A DNA stretch of 64,000 bases from Elephas maximus indicus (taxonomy: Eukaryota; Chordata; Mammalia; Proboscidea; Elephantidae), in the NCBI RefSeq assembly GCF_024166365.1, contig NC_064842.1, positions 26,445,001 to 26,509,000 on the forward strand. The letters run 5' to 3'. Each line of letters opens with the position of its first letter. The stretch's first letter is position 1. The notes beneath the pieces were generated by a model. That model saw only the letters and a list, made by a program, of their open reading frames with translations, was not told the origin of the DNA and did no database searches. Shown here in pieces: positions 55,886 to 64,000 of this stretch. Position numbers and translations under genes: made by a program.

Positions 55886-56212
55886 GCTTTTCCTGCTCTA
55901 CTATTTTAAAAGAGATAAAAGAAAACTGCGCAAACAGAGAGTTCCCGCTTCTCCACATCTTTACAAAACTCGGAATTGACAATTTTTAAATTTGTGTCAA
56001 TTTGAAGGGTATGAAAACAGGCCTCAATATTGTTTCACTATGCATTTCTCAGACTATCAATGAGGATGGACATATTTTGAAATGTTTGTTGGCCATTCAA
56101 CTAACCTTTTGTAAATTATTACTTTCATATTATTAGAAAAAAAGAAAACTTTACACATCTTCCCCTTACAGTCGGGCCCCACACATCTTTGTTCGTTCTC
56201 TATAGATTTCAG

Positions 56213-56392
56213 GACGAAGTTGCCCGGGAGCTGATTCCCATTCATGGCGCCCCCATGTGTGTCAGAGTAGAACTGTGATCCCTAGGGCTTTCCATGGCTG
56301 AGTTCTGGGAAGTAGGGTGCCAGGCCTTTCTTCCGAGTCCTCTGGGCGCAGTTGAACCTCTAAACTTTTGGTTAGCAGCTGAGAACGTGTAT
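56213..56392 (-). mobile_element. AfroSINE long type next to RYR2 donor
   Basis: Truncated near the head; begins about 50 bp into the intron after the selectivity-filter exon. Confidence 0.88.
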
Positions 56393-56439
56393 GGCTCAAA
56401 CTCCATATGTTCTTGAGCTTCCTTGAGGACGATGCTTAC

Positions 56440-56596
56440 CTTGTATTATGGCCAAGAGAATGACAATGACAAAGAAGAAGAAGGTGATGTCAAATATGAT
56501 GCGATAGATCTCATATTCGTCTCCCGCTGGGTCTTCGATCTCATCACCGATGCCCCCGCCAGCACGTACCCCAACGTACATGTGGAACATATAGCA
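56440..56596 (-). CDS. RYR2: RYR2 exon: selectivity filter and S6 helix
   Basis: The exon has 157 nt: 52 codons plus the first base of a glycine codon. The acceptor is CTTTTCCAG and the donor GTAAGC. It starts CYMFHMYVG and carries the selectivity filter GGGIGDE (codons 13-19), the loop [12 protein letters not shown], and the S6 helix [17 protein letters not shown], which lines the Ca2+ pore. The glutamine at the end lies in the gate region. Every residue expected for an active pore is present. CYM and YEIYRII match RYR2, whereas RYR1 has CYL and YELYRVV. The preceding intron is about 6.7 kb. A minus-strand SINE lies only about 50 bp past the donor, so the donor's downstream flank is largely mobile-element sequence. 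Confidence 0.96.
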
Positions 56597-57487
56597 CTGG
56601 AAAAGAGGAAACTGTATCACTTCCGGGGACAGCACCCATTTCGTACTTCACAAACCTAAGGTTCTCGGAAGCTCCTCATCCTCATCTGAAAGTGCCGAGA
56701 ATCTTTCATTCTCTGTTACCTCTTTTTCTTTCAACATTAGTAACTGTGATGCAAACACTTGGCTCTTACAAACAGCTGTAAGTTCTTTAAACGAAACTCT
56801 ACACTGCACGTTCTGCTTAGCACCTGTTTCACTTAGGAGAAAGTGAAAAATGCCTCTCTAGTATCTTGGCTCCGAAGCATCTGGGATAATAAGGAAATCA
56901 CATCAAGGTGCACAAAATTATATTTAATTGTATCATTCGATTCTTTTGCATATAATAGGAAAGCGGAAGTAAATGCCCGATGTGTAACAAGATGGGATCT
57001 CAGAAATTAAGTTAGAGAAACTGACTTCACACAGACTCGCCCACCCCTGATCTATCGTATATGGAGCATGACACACTATGCTGAAATCTTTTTCTCTACT
57101 TTTCTATCTGAAATGAAAAAGACAGAGGGGAGAGGTAGGGACAAAACAGTGGCTGTTTAAACCCGAAAACATTAAAGCAACCACAACCAGTACAGCTGCT
57201 AGCTCCCAGTTCAGAAAAAGGACTGACGCAAGCCATACTTCCCATCACCCGCACTTCCCTGACTTCACCACACTGAGCTTTTATCTGGAACCTCCTCTCT
57301 TCGTCTAGCCTCTTTGGATTGAGGAGTCTATCGGACATCCACCTGGCTCTGGTCTGACACTTCTCCACGTCTAATTCTGGTCCCTTGGCTCCCCACACTA
57401 GTACCCATAGTGGGCAAATCGCGTATCACTAGTGTCCAGTCCAGGTCTCTGGGTTGCCTTAGCTCTCCCTAGCCCTGGTTGTGTGAG

Positions 57488-58104
57488 GAGATGTATGTCA
57501 AGGATTTCATTCTACTTGGAGCCACGACTAATGCCCACGGAAGCAGCAGTGAAGAAATCAAAAGACGCATTGCACCGGGCAAACTGGCTGCAAAAGACCT
57601 CTTTAAAGTGTTCAAAAGCAAAGATGTCACTTTGAGGACTAAGGTGCACCTGCCCCAAGCCATGGTATTTTCGGTCGCCTCATATGCATGGGAAAGCTGG
57701 ACAATGAATAAGGAAGATCAAAGAAGAAATGATGCCTTTGAATTGTGGTGTTGGTGAAGAATATTGAATATACCATGGACTGCCAAAAGAACGAACAAAT
57801 CTGTCCTGGAAGAAGTACAGCCAGAGTGCTCCCTAGAAGTAAAAATGGCAAGACTTGTCTCACGGACTTTGGACATGTTATCAGGAGGGATCAGTCCCTG
57901 GAGAAGGACATCATGCTTGGTAAAGTAGACGGTCAGCGAAAAAGAGGAAGACCCTCAACGAGATGGAATGACACAGTGGCTGCAACAATGGGCTCAAACA
58001 AAGCAATGCCTGTGAGGATGGCGCAGGCCTGGGCGATGTTTTGTTTTGTTGTACATGGGGTCACTATGAGTCAGAGCCCACTCGAGAGCACCTAACAACA
58101 ACAT
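57488..58104 (+). mobile_element. RTE LINE 3' fragment in RYR2 intron
   Basis: 5'-truncated near AGGATTTCATTCTACTTGGA and ending GAGAGCACCTAACAACAACA. Two reading pieces of 92 and 116 codons remain, better preserved than most RTE copies here. Antisense to RYR2. Confidence 0.9.
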
Positions 58105-59179
58105 GTGACACCACTAGTGACCAATATCATCCAGCTAATTCCCCCTGTTGAATTCTGCTGACCAAGATTTTTGGATTTTAACTTGGCTTCCCACATAGAT
58201 TGTTTTCTACAAGGAAGAGAATGTCTATTACATAAACTCTTAAAGAGTAAGTACTATATTGAATTTCTGACTCACGCATCAGGCTCTTATGAGCTTGATT
58301 AATGTGAGTCTATCCCCAAGATACCAATTCACATCTAGTTTCTAGACATGCAATGTTGAGGACGAGACCACTGAATAAGGTAAAATTACCAACGCCAATG
58401 TCTCCTTCTTTTCAGATCTCTTGGTGGGCCATCTAACCAGCTTCACCTGGCAATATCCCTGCCCTACTGCTCAACTTCATTCTGTGACAGCTCTAGGAAT
58501 TTGAGGAAGGGACGCCAGCATACTTCAACAGCAGGCTCATGGCTATGTGGATGAGTCTTCTGGATATCATTATTTAGGCTCAAAATAAAGAGGAATAAAA
58601 TGCACAGTTCTCATTTTGGATTTTAATACTGATTCTTTCAACCTTATCCTTCACTGCCTGGCTATACCCAGAACGAAGCGGGTGGATGGCAGCTGTGCTG
58701 GACTAGTGTGATGACTACCCACTAACGGGCTGCTGGACTTCTCGGTCATCACATGACCATTCTGTTCCTGACATGAAAATCCCTTCATCTTCCTTCCTTT
58801 TCACAGATTCAGCCTAAACATGAAAATAAGAGCTAGAGGATGGAAAGAATAATTCTGGGAGACAAAACGGTATACTTAGTTCAGGGACTATGAAGCATGA
58901 GGCAGGAAGGTGCCTGGTCCTTCCAAAATTGGAGAGAGACAGTTGTTAAAGCTCAGGATTTAATATTCTACGCCTTCACCCCTCATCTGTCTCCTAAACT
59001 GATTTGTTCTGGGGTTTAATCTTTGTTGATGTTACTTTTAGGGAACACTGAGGGCCAGCTTCTGGTGAATTGGTGAAGACCCTAATAAAGCTTTAATTTG
59101 ACAAGACAGAAAGGGAGAAGGAAGGAGGGTGGGGAAGGTAAAAATGAGTGATTTAGAATAATTAAGCAAGTTACTTCCC
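58105..59179. other. RYR2 intron, nothing recognised
   Basis: Unique-looking intron sequence between the RTE and the MER5-like relic. Confidence 0.45.
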
Positions 59180-59325
59180 GAGGGGTTTACTCTTCATCTC
59201 AATCACCTGGGAAGCTTATTATAAAATACACAGGTCTCGATGCTGTGCCTGCAGCTCCTGTGAGTTTATAAAGAGCTGCCCTTGTGATTTCCATGTGCAT
59301 TTCAGGTTAGGAACCACTCGTTTTC
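59180..59325 (+). mobile_element. MER5-like hAT relic
   Basis: AATCACCTGGGAAGCTTATT, AATACACAGGTCTCGATGC and GATTTCCATGTGCATTTCAG follow MER5A order. Confidence 0.75.
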
Positions 59326-59961
59326 AGATAAATGTCCTTATATATTTCAAGTCAGTCTCCCTGGCTATTTAGCTATAATAATCTTTTTACCCTGGACTTT
59401 AAATCATTTTTCACTTTCTCCTCCTACATTCTTGGAGGGGAGGTTCCAATTCTATCAGGATACTGCTGGTTTAATTAGATTCTCAAGCTCAAAACACCAC
59501 AGTCAAAAAAAAAAAAGTATGAATCACCATTAAGGCTGTAAAACTGCAGCTAGAGCGCCACCTGCTGTAAATTACATTCACGGGAGCGTGAATTGCACAC
59601 TAGAGAAAATTCAAGATGTTTCCTCAGATGGGAAGAAACAACCTAAAACGACGAAGGCAGGGAAAACTCAGGATCATGCCAATAAAATACGATATGAGGA
59701 GATAAAGATTCATTTGAAGATAGAATTCTAGTACTAGAGTTCACCTTGTGAAAAGGAAATGCTAAAGAGATTGTCGTAAAGAAGAGATTTTTGTGTGAGA
59801 ACAAAACTAATGAAATCTGACATTTTGTATCCCATATGTCTTTCTTGCTAGGTGGTGGCTGCTTTTAATAAGCTTCTAAGTCTAGTGAGTATTACAGTGA
59901 GCAATCAGTTAAATTTTCGATCCTCTTGGCTTTTTTAAGAAGTTTATGTGCAATTTTCAAC

Positions 59962-60184
59962 TCTAATGGCTGTCCAGTCGACTCCAATTCACGGTGATCC
60001 CATGTGTGTAAGAGTGGAACTGTGCTCCATAGGTTTTTTTTCTTTTTCCCCATAAGAGTTTCAATGGTGACATTTGGAAGTAGATCACCGGACTTTCTTT
60101 CAAGGCTTCTCTGGGCTGAACTGAACGGCCAACCTTTTGGTTAGTAGCTGAGTGTATTAACCCTTTGCACCACTCAGGGCCTCC
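59962..60184 (-). mobile_element. AfroSINE long type in RYR2 intron
   Basis: Tail TGTCCAGTCGACTCCAATTC; a T/C insertion (TTTTTTTTCTTTTTCCCC) sits in the middle; head end CACCACTCAGGGCCTCC. Confidence 0.88.
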
Positions 60185-60399
60185 ATACAAGTATTAGTAA
60201 GAAGCAAATTAAAAGGGGTTTTTAGACCCTGAAAATTCTAAGGTTAATTTAGGTAATGTGGCCTATGATATAATTGTTTTTAAGGACAATCAACGGGTAT
60301 GGTATCATTTATTTTGCTAGCAGTGATGGACTTAAAATTTCCTACAATGAGGAAAATTTCTCTCCCTTCTATGTCTACATCTGTGTCTCACATAACGGG

Positions 60400-60915
60400 T
60401 GTTACGGGTTGAATTATGTCCCCCCAAAAATGTGTGTATCAACTTGGTTAGGCCATGATTCCCGGTATTCTGTGGTTGTCCTCCATTTTGTGATTGTAAT
60501 TTTATGTAAAAGAGGATTAGGGTGGGATTGTAACACTGCTCTTACCCAGGTCACATCCCTGATCCAATGTAAAGGGAGCTTCCCTGGGATGTGGCCTACA
60601 CCACTTTTTATCTCTCAAGAGATAAGAGGAAAGGGAAGCTAGCAGAGAGGGGGAAACTCATACACCAAGAAAGCAGCAGTGGGAGCAGAGCCGTCCTTTG
60701 GACCTGAGGTTCCTGTGCTGCGATGCTCCCAGACCAAGGGAACATGGATGACAAGGACCTTTGTCCAGAGCTGACGGAGAAAGAAGGCCTGCCGCTGGAG
60801 CTGACACCCTGAATTTGGACTTCTAGCCTACTAGACTGTGAGAGAATAAACTTCTCTTTGTTACAGCCATCCATTTGTGGTATTTCTGTTGTAGCAGCAC
60901 TAGATAACTAAGACA
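60400..60915 (+). mobile_element. MaLR-like solo LTR, best copy
   Basis: Uninterrupted LTR from TGTTACGGGTTGAATTATGT to AACTAAGACA, with AATAAACTTCTCTTTG near 60845. It is the best reference for the other four copies. Flanks ACGGG and CTGGG give only a poor duplication. Antisense to RYR2, inside its intron. Confidence 0.9.
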
Positions 60916-61584
60916 CTGGGTAAAATTAGCTAAGTGAAGGCAGTTGTCTTCCTAACCAGCCTCTTGCTCAAACAGTACATGATTCTTCTCATAAGAAGTA
61001 CCTTGGCAAAATGTACTTAACACAAGAATAGAAATTCATACTGTGAGTGAGATTCAAAGTGTGGTCATGGAAGGATACTATTATTACAGCTTGAACAGGG
61101 TCAAAGAGCAGGATATTACGGGGGTCTTGAGTCTGGTATGAGAGAGAGATCTAAGGTCACATATAGTTCCCACCACCTAAGACCGGGTCACCAGTGGGCT
61201 ATATAATATCACCATGTGAAATTCTCCCTACTTTCTACCAATCTTGAGGGTTCATTGAACACGATGCCCTCTAAGCAAATGATCTAAGTAAACTTTCTGG
61301 CCTGAGGCAGTGGATTTTGAGATTTGGAAACACTGTCTGGTGTTTCTCCTGAAATATAAATGAGTCTCCCTGGAGCCACCATAAAACCTGCCTGCTGTTA
61401 GTACTCATGGCCCCTCCTTTTGCACCTTCTTGCCTTTCTCTAGACTTCCCCTCTCCTCCTGCTCCTTGGCCAACCCCTACCCCAGATCTTTAGGGTCATG
61501 CGGCAGAGAGGCTATAAGCAGGGTGAATAGTGTTATGGGCAGCACACAAAAGGATCTCTAGGGTCAGATCACATAACACTTCAG
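60916..61584. other. RYR2 intron, nothing recognised
   Basis: Unique-looking intron sequence between the MaLR-like LTR and the old L1. Confidence 0.45.
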
Positions 61585-62600
61585 GATCTTGCTTTTTTTT
61601 TTTAAACTTAAGTAAAACTTGTATGTCTTTCCACATCAGCATATGCGGATTGCCTCATTTTTAAATAGCTGCATAATTTTAATGGTATGGATTTACCATA
61701 ATTGATAGCAGTGGAAGTGATAGGTCAAAGGGTACCTACGTTTAAAAATCTGACATATGTTGCAAAATTTTTCTAAAAATATTGTACCAATTCAAATTCC
61801 CAATAAGTGTTCATGAGAGTGCTAGTTTCCTCATCAATTTGCTAACTCTGGGTATTAACAAACTTTAATATTTTGCAAACTAGATAGGAATAAATGGTAA
61901 TTCATTGCTTTGCATTTCTTTAATTATGGTAGAAGCTGAGGGTCTTTTCATGTTTAAGAGCTAACTGAATTTATTTTACTGTTGGTGAATGTGAATTGTC
62001 TGGTCATATAATTTGCCCAGTTTCGCTACTGGCTTATTTCTTCTTACTGAAATGACGAGGGTTTTATAAATTAAGGAAAATGGCCCTTTGTTTTATCACT
62101 GAATGTATTTTTCCCAGTGTGTCATTTGCCTTTCTGACTGTGCATAGTTGTTCTTTTTTAAAAGAATTTTATGCTTTCATGAAGCCTGGGTTTTATGTTT
62201 TACTCAGGAAGACCTCTCACCATTTAAAAATTATTTTAAAAAGTAAAATTCTGTCTTTAATTTTATTATTATCTTTGCATTGAAATATCTGTTCTATTTG
62301 GAATTTATTTTGATTGAAAGAGCAAGGCTGGTGTCCATTTTTATTATTTTCCCATAAACAGCTTGTCCATAGTACCAATACCATTTGTAGGATTATTTTT
62401 TATTTCATGATTTCAGAAGCCACTTTTAGCCCATTAAAATTCCTACCGTATTTGCATCTATTCCTAGATTCTCTATTCGGTTCCACTGATCTGTCATTTT
62501 CAAGTATTTAGTCTTTATAGTATTGGTAGTTTTCTCTCACAGCTCTTTTAGAATCTTTGTTTTCTCTGGAATAATTTTACTATCATTACTTCAACCCCTT
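61585..62600 (-). mobile_element. Old L1 3' part in RYR2 intron
   Basis: Starts with a T run; AAATTCCCAATAAGTGTTCA, GTGAATTGTCTGGTCATATA and similar phrases match old L1M 3' ORF2/UTR sequence on the minus strand, i.e. in the RYR2 sense. Confidence 0.75.
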
Positions 62601-63283
62601 TCCTTATACCCCCAACCCCAATTACGTAGACACATTTTGATCAGGATCTTGCTGAAGGACCATCTCTTCCCAGTGGGTACATATTTCATCCAATTTCCCC
62701 CTTCCAGATCTAAGGTCTAAGGTATGCTAATTCCTTATTTGCCATTATCCGAGAGGCAGGTTATAGAACAGTAACATCAATCAGTATAAAAGCTTTAACA
62801 TCTGTTGATTTAAAAACCAAACTAAAAAGGAAATGTAACACAGGATACTCAGTATAAAAGCAAAATTGAGCAGTTCTAGTAAGAGATATATTAATGAACC
62901 CATGTAACTTCAGTTAAAGTAATTAAGCAAATAGCCCAGGCTTCCAAATGTTAATCCAAGGAAATGGTTTGACCTACTGCCCGGTAATATCTAAACAACA
63001 GGCTAAAGTGGTGACACGAACCGCTCCAGTCCTAACTACTTAGGAATTCTACTAATTATCAGGTTGGTCCATCATATGCGGGAAACTGACAGACATGAGC
63101 CCTTTATGCTTCTCTAAAAAGGGAAATTTGGGGAAAAATTAAAAAAAAAGTCTTTGAAGATTTACAACAAGATTTATTGTGTACGTATTTTCTATTCTGT
63201 GTTGGTAACGAATAAACACACAATTATTTAAAGGGGCACAGCAATATTTTTCACTCAGATGCGATCAAAATATATGAACTTAC

Positions 63284-63418
63284 CGTTAACATATCATCAC
63301 ATTTCATATCCGGTGTATCACCATCTTCACTCTTATTGTAGAATTTTCGGAAAAAATTAAATGCCACAACAGTGTATAGGTATACGACGACGGCTAATAA
63401 GCCAACAGTTAAGACAAG
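63284..63418 (-). CDS. RYR2: RYR2 exon: S5 helix and start of pore loop
   Basis: This 135-nt, 45-codon exon begins in phase 0 after a TTTCCAG acceptor and ends with ACG before a GTAAGT donor. It encodes the hydrophobic S5 helix, with residues [14 protein letters not shown] clearly membrane-like, and then the acidic luminal turn [16 protein letters not shown]. The ryanodine receptor is the sarcoplasmic-reticulum tetrameric Ca2+ release channel of heart muscle. The wording of the luminal loop and the MLT ending fit RYR2 better than RYR1 (DEDEPD, MMT) or RYR3 (MMT); the paralogue comparison is from memory. It is the most 5' exon in the window, and the rest of this very large gene lies beyond the right edge. 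If the human structure of 105 exons is kept, this would be about exon 100. The frame is intact. Confidence 0.95.
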
Positions 63419-64000
63419 CTGGAAAGCAATGTGACATTGAACTTGTATTAGAGGTACAAGACATCTGATTGGCAGGTTTGGTATCTGTGTGGGAGGGGAG
63501 CTCCCCAGGGAGTACACCACTGGATCTACTGGAAAGAATCTAACAGGACCCATATCTAATTATTTCTCACCTTTCCTATTCCCCAGTGGGGAAGTTTATT
63601 TTCATATTCTCTTCATTTTATCAAGCTGTCAAAGACTCTTTTATGCAAAACTTGACTGCTTAATTGGCTAATATGTGCATTGCATAGCCAGAGCATAAGT
63701 TAACTATGACTCAGTTTCATATCCAAATTGATAGTAATAATATTAATATGTAGCTGAAAATGTTCATTTTTCCATCATTTAAATATTTGGTAGTAGGTAC
63801 CACCATTTGTACAGGTTTAATCTCTTTAAATAATTTACATTCCTAAGAAAAACGATCTCATTTCTGTGATGATAGTAAGTGTGAGTGGGAAACGTTTTTT
63901 TCTTTTCAATCACATACTACGAGAGACTAAATAGGAATTTCTACGGGGAACACACACAGCTGTTAAGAGTGTGTAATATAAACATTTTAAAAATATAAAA

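Overview
The window is vertebrate nuclear DNA from a placental mammal, almost certainly an afrotherian and most likely an elephant or close relative. The evidence is a dense load of tRNA-headed SINEs of the AfroSINE type, nine RTE-clade LINE fragments whose 3' ends match the SINE tails, and a nearly intact L1. This species call is an inference from repeat content. Spliced exons, MIR and MER5 relics and CpG depletion exclude a prokaryote.

Only one host gene is recognisable. Six minus-strand exons between about 48.45 and 63.42 kb encode the last 201 residues of the cardiac ryanodine receptor RYR2: S5, the selectivity filter, S6 and its cytosolic extension, the C-terminal zinc finger, the Ca2+-site threonine, and the native stop. 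All splice sites are GT/AG, the phases join exactly, and no exon is broken. A 3' UTR of roughly 1.2 kb follows, to a candidate poly(A) signal at 47241-47246. It contains a CT-rich microsatellite and an unusual CpG-rich module.

Everything left of about 47.2 kb is intergenic sequence downstream of RYR2 and is mostly nested transposable elements. 1.1-5.6 kb: a decayed endogenous retrovirus (one LTR, gag zinc knuckle, protease remnants) hit twice by RTE. 6.0-9.8 kb: a MaLR-like LTR, a second LTR-type repeat and RTE. 10.8-11.2 kb: a second MaLR-like LTR. 15.5-24.25 kb: an ancient L1, a younger L1 3' end inserted in it, and a 7.3-kb full-length L1 with intact ORF1 and an ORF2 carrying only two compensating single-base indels. 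24.9-31.5 kb: an old minus-strand L1 split by an LTR, an RTE and several SINEs. 32.6 kb: a MITE-like palindrome. 33.8-37.7 kb: another old L1 split by the longest RTE copy. 38-47 kb: SINEs, a MaLR-like LTR, an RTE, MER5 and MIR relics and long unassigned stretches.

I found no undescribed gene system. The best leads are local mutational and retrotransposition signatures: a direct-inverted-direct template-switch palindrome at 37.3-37.45 kb, an apparent templated copy of a SINE plus L1 block inside an LTR at 27.6-27.9 kb, a 27-nt tailless SINE-head insertion with target-site duplication at 54.05 kb, an L1 with a short 3' transduction, tandem 5' UTR monomers and a stop-start overlap before ORF2, a twin-priming-like RTE at 55.3-55.7 kb, and the CpG/YY1/AP-1 module in the RYR2 3' UTR.

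Method: all calls were made by eye from the sequence and supplied translations. Repeat family names are from memory of family features; edges of old repeats are good to about 10-30 bp, while exon edges and listed target-site duplications are read base by base.
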